This document shows, in pieces, positions 23,065 through 35,405 of a DNA stretch of 64,000 nt. The position numbers and the translations under genes are program-made. Position 1 is the stretch's first letter. Every line of letters begins with the position of its first letter. This DNA is from Dryocosmus kuriphilus. Lineage: Eukaryota; Arthropoda; Insecta; Hymenoptera; Cynipidae. Location of the stretch: contig CM076194.1 in assembly GCA_038277395.1 (NCBI GenBank), positions 132,155,230-132,219,229 on the forward strand, given 5' to 3'. Below the pieces are notes generated by a model. It did no database searches. It worked only from the letters and a program-made list of their open reading frames with translations, and had not been told where the DNA came from.

Positions 23065-23538
23065 CGACTTAAAAATCATGAATAGACCAAATGCTAATTC
23101 GCAATTGCAAAAATAATTTTCTTGTTTGAAAAGCAGAAAAATAATACAATTTTGTCGCACTACTTATGCATTTTTGTATTTGACGTTATTGAATTAGTTT
23201 GACGCAATGACAGAATACTCTATCTAAATTAATATAAAATTGAAGGCCGTGGCTAGTCGTTCAGCCTTTTAGGATGAATAGCGCAAATCTTGCAAACCTG
23301 ATTGGCGTAATTCCACGTAATTCCTCCTGGTCTATTCGTCAAAAAAGCTGGATGAATAGACACTTCGAAAATTGAAATGAGCCATTTTCGAACTGAAATA
23401 TCATACTAAACTATTAAAAAGCTATTTAAAACACCTGTTATTTAGAAAAAAATCCAATAAAAATTATTACCTTAAGAGCATCACACATGTTTAGGAAACT
23501 CCTGCCATAAATACAAAACTCCCATATTTCTCCTAAAA
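23065..23538. repeat. Repeat Y copy with an insertion, noncoding
   Basis: 23221-23240 and 23400-23538 match 10155-10350 in the same orientation. The segment in between (about 23243-23380) has no counterpart there. No coding signal. Confidence 0.45.
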
Positions 23539-23679
23539 TTAGCCCTCCCGGATATTTTGCATTCTTCTGATTATTTTCCTCTTCCTATTTCCTATTACCA
23601 TGACTCTAATCTTGTAATCTTTGCCTTTAAATTTCCGCGTTCCATTTAGGTCCTGCAGAAGTTCGTGACTCGCATTACC
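23539..23679 (-). pseudogene. Possible coding fragment of an unknown element
   Basis: A minus frame of 46 residues without Met reads NASHELLQDLNGTRKFKGKD then YKIRVMVIGNRKRKIIRRMQ and stops. It is basic and has a plausible beta/alpha pattern. It lies in repeat Y DNA, so it is more likely an element remnant than a host exon. I do not recognise it. Confidence 0.25.
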
Positions 23680-24114
23680 CTAGTAGGAAATGGTCTGATT
23701 TTTCCCTATTTCTGGTGAGCCACTAACCAGGCTTAGGTAGGGGAGAACTAAAAGGGAAAAACTAACCAAGCCCTGCCTAGAAATCAGTCTGTAAAACTGG
23801 AATAGTTGTAACTCGACTCCCACTGTCGAGTCCATATCTAGTTTTCCTTACTGAATTTCAGTCTAGGTTTTCCCCAGCAGGAGCTTGTAAGGAAATGTGT
23901 GGAAAAACTGGTTGACATCGAATGTACTCAATTTAACCTATATTTAAAGGTAACGCAGCAAGTCAGACATGTTCGTTGAAAAGGTTCGAATTATTAAGCA
24001 AGAATTTAAATTTTGAAGCAAATATGGAATCAGATGAGCGGAAAAGAAAATTGAATGTTAAACGCGTGCGTAGATGTAGGAAAAGAAAAGAAGTGTTGAA
24101 TGCTATACATCAAA

Positions 24115-24480
24115 GTTTCCAAAATTTTCAAGAATTTCTAAAATTTTGGAAGTTTTTGAGAATTTTGGTAATTTTGAAATTTTTTGAGAATTTTGGTTAT
24201 TTTTGAAATTTTGGAAATTTTAGAAAATATTAGAAATTTTGGTAATTTTGAAAATTTTTGAGAATTTTGGTTATTTTTGAAATTTTTGAAATTTTAGAAA
24301 ATATTGGAAATTTTGGTAATTTTGAAAATTTTTGAGAATTTTGTTTATTTTTGAAATTTGGGAAATTTTGGTAATTTTGAAAATTTTTGAGAATTTTGGT
24401 AATTTTAGAGAATTTTGGAAATTTTGAAAATTTTGAAATTTTTGAGGATTTTGGTAATTTGGAAACTTCTAAAAATTGTC
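24115..24480. repeat. Tandem AT-rich satellite
   Basis: Repeats of the form 'tttgagaattttggtaattttgaaaa' with length variants. The frames read on both strands (for example KFPKFSKISKISK on minus) are products of the repeat and not proteins. Confidence 0.85.
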
Positions 24481-24576
24481 GAGCTTCCAAATATGTGGAA
24501 ATATATGTATATATTTCTCCGTCATCCCTGGTTTTTTCAAGGAAACACCTTTGGCTTTGTTTTTGTCAAGAAAGTT

Positions 24577-24612
24577 CAAGCGGTGTAATAGCTCAGTCCG
24601 TTAAGGCGTGCG
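24577..24612 (+). repeat. tRNA-like 5' half, possible SINE remnant
   Basis: AGCGGTGTAATAGCTCAGTC followed by CGTTAAGGCGTGCGG resembles a tRNA D-arm and Pol III A box (TAGCTCAGT...GG). No anticodon arm or B box follows, so it is at most a SINE head or decayed tRNA. Confidence 0.35.
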
Positions 24613-24879
24613 GTATACTTATACATAAGGTTAGGTAGTTTTAGGTATTCTCGGTAATCTAAATTGTAGGTAAATCTCTAAATTTGCCTAGAAAATTTTA
24701 ATAAAATTTCGAAATGTTTTACAAAGGTTAAATACATGATTGTAGAAATCTTGCTTGTAATATTGTACAAATATTTGGATAAAGTTCCGAATACCTGAAT
24801 TTTCCGATTTTATTGAAACTTTGTATACTTATGTATTTGGACGTGATGATTACGAATATGATAGTGAAAATTGGCGACT

Positions 24880-25445
24880 AGGCGATTTTCATGGTGAAAA
24901 CCATAAAAAACACCATAAAAATCAAGTTTTTGCATTTATCTCAGTAAATATGCAGAATTTCGAAAAATATTTCAAACAAAAGTTTTAGATAGTATCAAAA
25001 TACATCTTTTTTGTTGAACACACTTTTTTCCTAAAATCATTATTTTTCGAGAAAAAGAGGATTGCGTTGGAAAAACAAGAAAAAGACGAAGAAAGTTACG
25101 GAAATGCGTTCCGTCACGTTTTTTTGCGTTTATCTAAATCAATACGCACAATATTATCAAATATTGGAAACAAAAGTTGTACATCTAATCGAGTTACACA
25201 TATTTTGTCTGTAAAATTGTTATCTACAAGTAATAGTTTTCGCGAAAATTAGTGATGCATCGATTATCATGGAAAAAACCCCTTAAAAATCAAGGTCTTT
25301 TGCGTTTAAATTAGTCAATACGCAAACTTTCGCAAAATCTTTGAAACAAAAGTTGTGAACCTCGTCGAGATACACATTTTTTGTTTTAAACATTTTTTCA
25401 TCCGAGTGATAGTTTTCGAGAAAATTAGTGATACATCTGATAAAA
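24880..25445. repeat. Three tandem units of about 180 bp
   Basis: Each unit carries 'tttttgcgttta.ct.a.t.aatacgca' followed by 'aaacaaaagttgt' and 'gttttcgagaaaatta'. They are clearly related but diverged. The frame 25067-25252 lies inside one unit and is not a gene. Confidence 0.7.
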
Positions 25446-25573
25446 TTTAACAAATTTTAGTGCAATAAGCGACAGGTCTTTCTCTACCGTCCGCGCTCCT
25501 AATACTAACAGGCGTGCGTTTCATGCGTACATTGATTATCTTCGAAGCTTTCTTCTCTCGAGTTCTAACCAAC

Positions 25574-26509
25574 ATGGATGAAAAATATAATATTTTCAGT
25601 CTGAGTATGATTCTTCAAAAAAGAGAAAAAAACACTTCAGTGGTTGAGAAAAATTGAACTCATTCCAACTGAACGATTTTGCTCAAAACAAAAGAAAAAA
25701 ATGACTGTTTTAGAGTCTGAAATGACTTGCGGCCAGTTCTTGTGTTATGAAGCAGGTAAGTATCGTCACACAAATACCGTTGCGGAAAATACGTGGTTTG
25801 AGAGGTGTCACATTTCCGCAGCGGCATGTATGCTTATTTCTTATTGTTTCGCTGTAGGCTTCAATTTCGAACAAACCATCCGGGAAAGTAGCATTGTCGA
25901 AGGTCAGTCGATTTCGCGACAAACTGTTGCAGACCGCTTCTCTTTTTGTAGGGAGATCTGCATGGTTGCTCTTGACAGTCACTTCGAAGAGGAAGGTCGC
26001 ATTGGAGGTGTCGATGAAGTAGTTGAAATAGATGAGTGCAAGATCGGGCGTCGAAAATACGAGCGAGGACGTGTAGTGGAAGGATCATGGAACCTCGGAA
26101 TGATTAACAGAGGTGATCCTTACAACTATGGGTTGGAAATCTGTCCCGTTAACAAGAGAGATCAGGCTACTCTAATCAGTTTAATAAAAAAGCATGTAGC
26201 AGAAGGGACAGAGGTACACACCGATTGTTGTAAGGGTTATATCAATCTCGAAGATCATGGATTTGTTTACCAAAGTGTTAATCATTCCGAGGAGTTTGTA
26301 AATAGCGATACCGGAGCAAACAATCAAAACATCGAGTCATCTTGGCGGTGGATGCGACGATTCCTCTCACGAGGAGCAGTGCACAAGAACAATCTTACAG
26401 ATCACCTCTGCGAATTTTTGTGGCGGCGACGCGACAGCTCAAGAAAATAGATGCTGATCCATTTAAAGAACTAATCGCAAATATTAAAGTATGCTACCCT
26501 GGCCACTGA
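25574..26509 (+). pseudogene. Merlin-type (ISXO2-like) DDE transposase, frameshifted
   Basis: The main frame 25644-26450 (268 residues, first codon TTG) has the Merlin/IS1016 layout. It has a small Cys region near the start, then VVEIDECKIGRRKYERGR with the first acidic catalytic residue near 127, VHTDCCKGY with the second near 192, and NQNIESSWRWMRRF with the glutamate near 230. A better N-terminus starts at ATG 25574 (MDEKYNIFSLSMILQKREK) in another frame; the change falls in an A-run near 25626-25632. A second frame change near 26435 puts the C-terminus DPFKELIANIKVCYPGH in a new frame ending at 26509. The enzyme would cut and join element ends. I found no matching terminal inverted repeats around it, so the element itself is eroded. 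Confidence 0.9.
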
Positions 26510-27207
26510 TTACAATCAGCATTATCAATTGAAGTAAATGCAAATATATTTCGTAATAATAAAATTTTTAAAAATCAAAAAAAAAAGAATGAATGAAAAA
26601 TATTTTTAAATATTTTTAAAAAATATTCTTCAAAATACTCCAACCTTCCCGCGGTGAAGAACGTGAGTATGTACCAAGCCGAAACCAATGGAGATACAAT
26701 GCAAAAACAAAGATCTATTGTACAGGTAGGTGGATAAACAACATTATACCTGTGATCAATCACAGGGGTGCCTTTCCGCCCCTGCGTATTTCCGCAACTA
26801 TTCAGTGAATGGGTAGTCCCCCCCCCCCCCCCCCCTTAACTTTGGAAAAGAGGGACGAGCGTGACCGAACGCATTTCCGTAACTTTCTTCTTCATATGAA
26901 AGTAACATGTAGTAGCATGTAGTCGCTTCACCGAAAAAAAAGCATCCAACCCTATTCGCAGAATTTATGGAGTGGATTGGAACATTGACAGAAGATTAAT
27001 CTCCATGAACGTTGCTATATGGATAATCCATTATCCTCGGCTCCATCAACTCTTTCTGTCACATCTGATCTGCCTCGAATCGAAAAAAAAATATCCACGT
27101 ACTCGACGGATTACTACACCGAGAAATAAAATTCAATCGCCTCTCCATCCCTCCGGCCCCTTCGTGCGCCGACCTTATCCTCCCCTTTTCTACTCTTGCC
27201 ACTTTTT
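26510..27207. other. Noncoding with an 18-bp C-run
   Basis: Contains a poly-C run at 26818-26835. No supported gene, and no inverted ends to pair with the transposase upstream. Confidence 0.5.
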
Positions 27208-28410
27208 TACTCATCAGAGAAGGTATTAGATTTATTTAAAATTTAACCTTCCCAGTTTTCATCAAATTTCTACGTTTTGAGACCCCCTGAGTGAGGAGAA
27301 ACGATTTTTGCGACGGTGTCTGTCTGTCTGTTGTCGTCGTTTGTCGTTGCTGTCGTTGTCGTCGTTGTCGTTGTCGGCGTCTGTTCCCACGATAACTTTC
27401 GAAGGAGTAATCGGATTGGATTGTGCTTTGGCAAAGTTCTTTAAGGCGTAAAAAGAAAGGACGAGTTTGTTAACCAGAGGGTTTTGACCAGTGGTTATGG
27501 TTTTATCCATCAAAAACTGTTTTCACAAAATCAAAAAATCCATTTTCCGGCTAAAATATGGGAGATACAAAAAAAAAAAAAAATAGTGGAGAGTAAAATT
27601 CTTCATCTCAAAAAAATGCAAAAATTTTGTTTCAACGATTTTTTGATAAAATGCACGGTTTTTGTTTTAATCGAGAAAACGTTATTAAAAATCAAAAATT
27701 CAAATTTCCCGCCAAACTGTGCAATATACGAAAAAATGATAATAAACAAAGTTGTTCACCTCAAAAAGATCTTCAAATTTTTGCTCTATCATTTTTTTGA
27801 GCAGACGCGTAGTTTTTGAGTTATTCGTGAAATGTGTTTATGAAATATAAAGAAAACCACTTTTCAGCAAAACCATGCAAGATATGAGAAAATATTAACA
27901 AGCAGAATTTTATTGTTTACCTTGGAAAGAGCTAAAAAATTTATTTATAAGAGTCAGCGTTTTATTTTTAAGAATCGAAATCCTGCATTGTGAAAATTTG
28001 GAAAATCACAAAAAGCTTCACCAATCTCTAATTTGTTTTAAAAAAATGTAATTTTCGAGCGCGAAGCCCGAGTCTCATGATGAGAATGTATTCCTTAAGG
28101 TCGATAGAGCTTGTGTAAAATAATTTCTTTCGTAATTTTTAATAAAAAATTCAAATTTAATAATCTCATTAGAAGCAGGTGTTTTGATATTTTATAGGTG
28201 TTTTGAAATTTTAAGACCCAAGTAACGAATACCGAGCACGATGTGCCAGGATCGAAAACATCCGAGCGCGAAGCACGAGGCTTAAATATATCGGAGCGTG
28301 AAGCGCGACGATCACCAAACCGCGCGCCCTAGGCGCGCTCATACTTCGCCCAAAGCGTGCCGCGCTAAGCGCGCGACGAGAATGTACCCGCGAAGCGGGC
28401 AGATTTTTTT
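27208..28410 (+). repeat. Family X repeat, copy 2
   Basis: Starts at TACTCATCAGAGAAGGTATTAG, carries the TTGTCGTCG triplet run at 27330-27380, the AT-rich middle, the internal GATGAGAATGTATTCCTTAAGG (28079-28099), near-palindromes such as GAGCGCGAAGC, and ends GCCCGCGAAGCGGGC-type hairpin plus T-run at 28386-28410. The minus frame 27262-27513 is the D/N-rich peptide also seen in other copies. Confidence 0.8.
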
Positions 28411-29940
28411 ATCTCAATTCATCCCTATGCTCATTCTTTGTTGCTCTATTTATACTCATCCTGAAACACGACAGCTAGATAACGAGGTTCTTTATGTTCA
28501 ACTCCTACGACGTGAATCATATTTCAGATGGAGAAAGATTTACGTGCGAGAAGAAAAGAATCTGATGTGTTCAGACGCATGATCGCGAGAGCCAGGCAAT
28601 TTTTTTATAACAAAGATGTTTCTATATTCCAAATCCTTGGAATTAACAAAAATAATATTTTTTAATAAGAATAGTTTCAGATCTCTTGAATTTCAGTTCA
28701 AACTAATCGAAAGAAGGGATATCAATATGAGGATTATGTTTATCCTATTCTACCCCAGTTATCATATTTTTCTTAAAGTTTTTTTTTTTTTTAAATAATA
28801 AATTTAATTTGTGAGTTTCAAAAGTATGCTGGCAGATGTGCTCAAGCTGAAAACAAGAGACGAAGTAAGACAATAAGAAAGTATTTGGAAAAATTTGTCT
28901 CGAAAACTATTGAATTTGAAATTTCGCAAAAAGAAGCATATAACCGAAAATAATCTATTTATTAAGATCTACAATTTCCCAGAAAGATTTTTTCCTGAAA
29001 CTCAATATTTTTTCAAATTATTAAAAAATTTCAATTAAAATTTTGAAGCTTATAAACTTTAAAACAGCACATTTTATAAGACATTTAAACAGTTTTACAG
29101 CATATCACGTCTCGAATAAAATTTTCGCACGTCCTGAGCACGTACTATCACATCGGTTAAATAAATTGTGTGGGTGGCGTTAAAGTAGAGGATGATATAA
29201 TCTAACTATTGGAAATTTGACAGCCCTCTTAGCGATAATTTAAAAAATATCAATGTTACTGGAAACACACTCTAGTCATTATATTCGAGCCGTCGGATTC
29301 AATAACCCAGCATAAAATTTTCCGGACCGTTCGAGCTGGCTTCTGAGGTCTTTAAAATCGTTTTTCGAAAATTAAATTTTTTAACATACATATTACTTTA
29401 TAGAAAACTGTATAGCGCATCTTTCATTTTGTTGCAAAAAAGTTGCATTTTTTACTGTTTCTGAAAGAAAGTAGAAAGACTGGATTTTTTGAAAACCAAA
29501 ATTGAATAAATATTTTCACTTTAATTCGATCCAAAAGAAAAAGTTCTGAATATTTTTACATGTAAATTTAGGGAGTTATGCTTTAAGATGTTCTGAAGAT
29601 GATGTGCTATTTAGAATATTTTGTTTTTGTTACAGAAAAAAGTTATTATTTTCTTGTCAAGCAGTAATAAAATAATGTTAGACAACTTTTAGAAGTTTTG
29701 AGTAAACCCAAACTTCCAGCGCAAGAAATGTGTATTAGGATATAATAAAGTTTCTGAAAAGCTATTTCAATTGAACTAACCGTTAAAGAAATGTGAGCAT
29801 TCATTTAGCGTGGATGGAGCGCCTGTCAAGTACAAGAGTGACTGGGGATAATTCACTCCAACCAAAGCAAAATTTGTTATTTAAAAATAAATTTAAAAGT
29901 TTCTCATATTTAAATTTTCAGTGAAACCATTTCTATTTTT
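28411..29940. other. AT-rich noncoding stretch
   Basis: No gene, RNA or element end recognised. The small frames are not supported by any motif. Confidence 0.5.
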
Positions 29941-31013
29941 ACATTCTCATCTCAATGAGAAGGTATTAGTTTTATGTGAAAAAAGACTTTCGCGGACTTC
30001 ATCAAAACTCCACGTTTTGAGACCCCCTGAGTGAGGAAAAACTGTTTTTACGACGGTGTCTGTCTGTCTGTTATTGTTGTCACTGCCGTCGTTGTCGTTG
30101 TTGTCGTCGTTGTCGACATCTGTTACTGCGATAAATTTTGAAAGAATCATCAGATTGGAAACGTTATTAAAAATAAAAAACTGTATTTTCTTGCCAAAAT
30201 ATTCAAGATACCAAAAACATGATAATGAACAAAGTTTTTCAACTCAAAAAGATCTAAAAAGTTTGTATTAACCATTTTTATGATAAAATGCATGGTTTTT
30301 GTTTTAATCGAGAAAACGTTATTAAAAATCAAAAATTCAAATTTCCCGACAAACTGTGCAATATACGAAAAAATGATACTAAACAAAGTTGTTCACCTCA
30401 AAAAGATCTACAAATTTTTTCTCTATATTTTTTTTTTAACAGTCGCGTATTTTTTGAGTTATTCGTGAAATGTGTTATGAAATATAAAGAAAACCACTTT
30501 TCAGCAAAACTATGCAAGATATAAGAAAATATTAACAAGCAGAATTTTATTGTTCACATTAGAAAGAGCTACAAAACTTACTTATAAGACTGATAGTTTT
30601 ACTTTTAAGAATCGAAATCCTGCATTGTGAAAATTTGGAAAATCACAAAAAAACTGTACCAATCTACTTTGTGTTTGAAAAAAGTGTAATTGTCGAGCGC
30701 GAAGCGCGAGTGTCATGATGAGAATGTATTCCTTAAGGTCGATAGAGCCTTAAGTAAAATAATTTCTTGTGTAATTTTTAATAAAAAATTCAAATTTAAT
30801 AATCTCATTAAAAGTAGGTGTTTTGAAATTTTAAGACCCACGTAACGAATACCAAGCACGATGTGCATTGTGCAAGGACCAAAAACATCCGAGCGCGAAG
30901 CGCGAGGCTTAAATATATCGGAGCGTGAAGCGCAGCGACCACCAAACCGCGCGCCCTAGGCGCGCTCATACTCCGCGCGATTAGAATGTGCCCGCGAAGC
31001 CGGCAGATTTTTT
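29941..31013 (+). repeat. Family X repeat, copy 3
   Basis: Begins ACATTCTCATCTCAATGAGA and ends with GAATGTGCCCGCGAAGCCGGC then T-run. It lacks part of the block after the triplet run (joined near 30155) compared with copy 2, but otherwise follows the same order. Confidence 0.8.
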
Positions 31014-32180
31014 AAAATATTATCGAGACTTCTAGTGATTTCGAAAGATTTTAAGTAATTTTAAGGAACCTCAAGGAATTTTAATAAATTTAAAAAGACT
31101 TTAAATGATTTTAAACAATTTAAAGGGAATTTTTAAGGGTCTCAGAGTATTTTAATAGATTTTAAAAGAAATTTTAAATTTTCAAAAGATTTCAAGTGAT
31201 TTTAAGGTGTTTCAGGGGATTTTAAGAGAATTGAAATTATTTCAAGGAATTTTAAGTTATTCTAAAAGAATTCAAAAGAGCTTTAGAATTTTAAAGAGAT
31301 TTCAAGAGATTAGAAATAGTTTTAAAAGAACTGAAAAATTTTAAGGAATTTCAAGGGATTTGAAAGTATTTGAATAGATTTTTAAATGTTTTCAAATATT
31401 GCAAAGGATTTCAAGAGATTTAAAATTATTTTAAGTTTTTTGAAGGATTTTAAAAGAATAAAAAAGTGTTTTGGGATTTTCAAGAGATTTCAAGTCATTT
31501 GGGATGAATTTTAATAAATTTAAAAAAATTTTTTTAAATTTCAGAGAATTTTTAGTGATTTAAAGTGATTTTCAGGGTATTTGAAGGGATTTTAAAATTC
31601 TTTAAAATACATATTTCAAGAGCTTTAAAATTATTTTAAGGAATTTAAAGAGATTTAAAAAATATTTCAAACTATTTTAATATATTTTTAAATATTTATC
31701 AAATATTTCAAAGGATATCAAAGAAATTCCAATAATTTTAAGAGATTTTAAGTGATTTTTGGGAATTTTTAAGAGACTTTATTTAAAATATTTTAGAGAA
31801 GTTCAAGGGATTCTAAATGATTTTAAAGAACTTAAAGGGAATTCAAAAAGATTTAAAAGTATTTTAATACAGTTTAAAAGATTTTTAGAAATGTCAAAGG
31901 ATTCCGAGATATTTCAAGCGATTTTAGAGAATTCAAGAAATTTTAAATGATTTTCAAGAATTTAAAGTGATTTTAAAAAGATTTTAAAGTATTTGAATAG
32001 ATTTTAAAATATTTTTTAATTTGTATTTTTCTTTATATTTCAAAGAATTTCGATCAATTTCAAGTAATTTTAAGGAATTTCAAGGGATTTTAAAGGATTT
32101 AAAAAATACTCTATAGTACATATTTGAAGAGATTTAAAATTACTTTTAAGGATTTAAAGGGATTTTAAAAAGATTTGAAA
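31014..32180. repeat. Degenerate AT satellite (GATTTTAAGGAATTTCAA-like)
   Basis: More than a kilobase of short imperfect units of the form 'gattttaa', 'ggaatttcaa', 'agaatttaaa'. No reading frame is meaningful here. It resumes at 32456-32830. Confidence 0.8.
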
Positions 32181-32455
32181 GCGATAAGTTTCTAGTTCTT
32201 TATCGACAGAGGAAAGCTCTTCTCCAGTAATAATTTCTTGTACACTTTGATAGATGAATACTTTATTTTAAACACTTTACACTTTCGAGGACGTTCAAGT
32301 CAGGATAGACGCTTTCTCTTGTCGTTCGGACACTATACTACTAGAGCTTGCTCACTCTCTTACACTCAGCGAGAACAATATAATATATAGATAGAGGGGG
32401 TAACCCAGGGACCCCTCAACGGGTGTCTCCCATGTACGAGGGCGCCAATTTCAAA
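32181..32455. mobile_element. Unclassified 275-bp insertion in the satellite
   Basis: Sequence complexity and GC content jump inside the satellite. The flanks may share a short GAAAG duplication. On the minus strand the right edge reads TTGGCGCCCTCGTACATGGG; TGGCGCC-type sequence is common at primer-binding sites of some LTR elements. A solo LTR remnant is possible but unproven. Confidence 0.35.
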
Positions 32456-32830
32456 AGAAAGTATTTTAATTTGTTTTTAAATATTTCAAAAGGTTTGAAG
32501 AGATTTTAAATAATTTGAAAGAATTTCAACGTATTTTAAGAAATTTAAAGAGACGTTAAAGGATTTTGAAGAATTTCAAAGACTTCTAAGGGATTTTAAG
32601 AGTTTTAAAATGATTTGAAGTAATTTTAAAGGACTTTAAAAGAGTTTTAACGGATTTTAAAAGAATTTTAAAGTATGCTAAAAGAATTTAAAAGAGTTAT
32701 TTCCAAAAGATTTCAAGTCATTTTGAATGAAATTGAAGAATTTCAAGGGATTTCAAAGAAACTTTAAACGATTTTAAGAAATATTAAGTGATTTTTGGAA
32801 TTTTTAAAGAGGTTTATGACTTTTTATAGA
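32456..32830. repeat. Degenerate AT satellite, continued
   Basis: Same unit types as 31014-32180, on the other side of the insertion. Confidence 0.75.
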
Positions 32831-34674
32831 ATATGCAGCTGCAGCTAAGCAATCTTAAAAGATTTTTAATTCGAATTTTGAAAAAGTTTTTTGCTCTCCT
32901 GGACAATTTTTTTGTGGCACTTATGCGATTTTGCTGTGCAACCCTTCAATTAGCCAAAATGTGCATTTTTTTAAAAAAAATTGTTTATTTAAAAACAGTT
33001 GTTGTCAATATGAAAAATATGACAGCATTTCAATCTCTTTGGAAAGCCATTTCTAGCGCGTTGATCATGTAGAGTCATAACTTATTTTCTAAAGTTAAAG
33101 TTTAAGTCCGTGTGTTGAAAAACAATTACTTTAAGTCTCAAGAAATGCTCTGCGACAAAAATGAACCTTTTTGCATTCCGTGATCTGCATCTGATTCTCA
33201 TGGAATATCAACATCACATTTTGGGAAAACGCTGTTAATTTCATTTATAATTGATTTATAAGGTATTCCAACTAACTTGAATTTTTTGGTCAAAATTGTT
33301 CAAAATTTCTGATAGAAGGGGAAAGTTTCAGATGCAGATTTTGGAAAGAATCTTAAAGAAAATTATTCGCAAGCCTATCCGAAATTTTCTTTCCGAAATT
33401 TTACCATAGCGTTTTCTGAAGTATTCTAAAATATAGAGCAACAAATTTAGTTTTGAAGGAATTATGCTTCAAATTAAAAATTTTCTTCTTTGTACCAGTC
33501 TTTTTTAGTATGCAAAACGTAATCTTCTCTCCTGTGGAATGAGTCCTGAGAAGAGAATTTTATAACCTTAGAGGTTCAATTTCTATAATAAATCTACAAA
33601 CGTATTGTGCTTCTGAGTAAAATGTACCGCCTATGTACCTATATAAAATGAACTTCCTTTCGGCTCAGATGTCCTTCTTACTCGCAGAACTTAAGTGCTC
33701 AATATTTTATTCTTGTGTAATCCTTTATTCTTGTCCCATATTTTATTCTCATATATACATATTTTTATCTAATATATAATATTGTTCTAAACTTTTTTTC
33801 ATTGACTATTTTACGCAGAATCAGTGTTTAGTTTTTCTAAATTTTTAACCACCCAACCTCCTTAGATGTTTTGAAACAGAGAAAAATTTAATTCAACTCT
33901 AAGATTGTTTTCCGGTTATACCCTTCTATTTCTAAGTTGACCTCCAAGCTCAACGGTTTATTCAACTCGTCAACCCGAATCTCCCACAGTCACCCTAAGC
34001 TTTCCAAAATTCAGAAACTTTTATGACGTCATCAACCTTAAATCTACATTATCCGCTTGTTCTACTTTCAGTAGTGACTCAAACACATAAACATTTATAC
34101 GCTAGCTGAAAAATTACTTTTATCTGTCTTCGTTTCCGAAACTACTGAAATTTCACTCTACGCAAAAGTTTTACGGGTAAAAATGGAACTACGTACAATT
34201 GTGCGTAAAAGTATACTCGTTTACTTTTTTTACTATTTTTTTGTTAAAAAATTGAAAAAAAACACTTTGACAGACCACAACTTAGAAACTATTATAGATA
34301 GAAACTTCTTTTTTTTACTTTTACATACGCAGACTTTTTCGTACTTCAATTAAGTAACTTTCAATTGCTATTTTTGTAAAACAATTCCTAAATATAATTC
34401 GTCAGTCAATAGTTTTTAATTAGCATTTTTCTTCTATGTATTCACAAAAATATTCACTAACTATTGTTTTATAGGTTACGTTTAAGAGTGTCATTATACC
34501 TTTGGTTTGAAATTGACACGGCAAGTGTATCTATTTTGGCATTAACTATTAGTATTAAAAAATTTTTGAATAAAAGCGGATAAATTAGATACAAAAAACA
34601 TCGAATAGGTTTTAAAATTTTGTAACATTATTTATCAATAAAAAAGTGGTGAAAAATCGGCCCTTTTCAGGGCC
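32831..34674. other. AT-rich noncoding stretch
   Basis: No supported gene. The 79-residue frame at 32833-33072 is hydrophobic but has no family resemblance I recognise. Confidence 0.45.
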
Positions 34675-34762
34675 AAAAAAAATATTTAAAAAATAAAATA
34701 AAATAAAACAAATAAAATAAGAAAAAAAAATGAAAAATAAAAAAAAAAAAAAACAAAAAAGT
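34675..34762 (+). repeat. A-rich low-complexity run
   Basis: Runs of AAATAAAATA and poly-A over about 90 bp. Confidence 0.9.
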
Positions 34763-35286
34763 GGTGTTGTAAAGATAAAGATCATTATTACCTAGCAAAC
34801 ATTTGGGTTAGTTAGTGGCCTTTTCATGCATCTTACAAGGTTGAAGTTATTAATAGCTTCGATACCGCGAGGAAATTGTTTTCATAAATTCACTCAGCCT
34901 GCTCTTAGTTAATGAGCCTTACTTCACATTACGCCATACAGATTACAGAGTTAATTGAAGTACAGATCTACGTCATCAATAGCATAGTGCTACTCTTCAG
35001 CTAAAAAAAAGGCTAAGTGGTGTTCTTGTGCGAGTTTTCGAGTGTCTAAGAACTCAATCGAATCTAATTGAAGAATAAACTCACTTTTACTGATCGTGAG
35101 GTACGATCACTCGAGTTTTTCTATATCATTGTCGATAAATTTTCCATCCGGGTTCTCTCATCTTCGAAAAATTAAAGTCGTAAATCTTTCTTCTATCAGA
35201 CTTTAAATCCTCATAAAATTTTACTCATTGATTAAAAATATTTTTATCAACTTTTTAATACATAAAAAAACATTTTCTTTTTATCG

Positions 35287-35405
35287 TGTCTACGTTCACG
35301 GAAATTCGGTGAGCGTAGAACAAATATTTTCGCTGAGTCCAAGGAAATTCGAAAGTGGGGCTACGTTTACCGAAATTTGGTGAGCGTAGCACAAATATTT
35401 TCGGT
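35287..35405. repeat. Two tandem units of about 60 bp
   Basis: 'ctacgttcacggaaattcggtgagcgtagaacaaatattttcg' and a second copy with few changes at about 35362-35403. Each unit has CTACG and CGTAG inverted, giving a small hairpin. Confidence 0.75.

Noticed and set aside
24025..24130. Basic peptide MESDERKRKLNVKRVRRCRK as the start of a gene
   Set aside because: It runs straight into the satellite and no splice signal or following exon was found.
24230..24490. Minus frame rich in KFPKFSKISK, possible repetitive protein
   Set aside because: It is the translation of the AT-rich tandem satellite; both strands are open for the same reason.
28386..28410. GC hairpin plus T-run at family X ends as a bacterial-type terminator or bacterial contamination
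   Set aside because: It is a conserved part of a repeat in clearly eukaryotic, transposon-filled DNA; Rho-independent termination does not apply.
28386..28410. Family X as a Helitron because of the terminal hairpin
   Set aside because: No CTRR end after the hairpin and no TC start; the inverted 11-bp motif at both ends also argues against it.
33638..33670. TATATAAAA followed by CTCAGATG as an LTR or gene promoter
   Set aside because: No LTR partner, coding exon or element boundary could be found around it.
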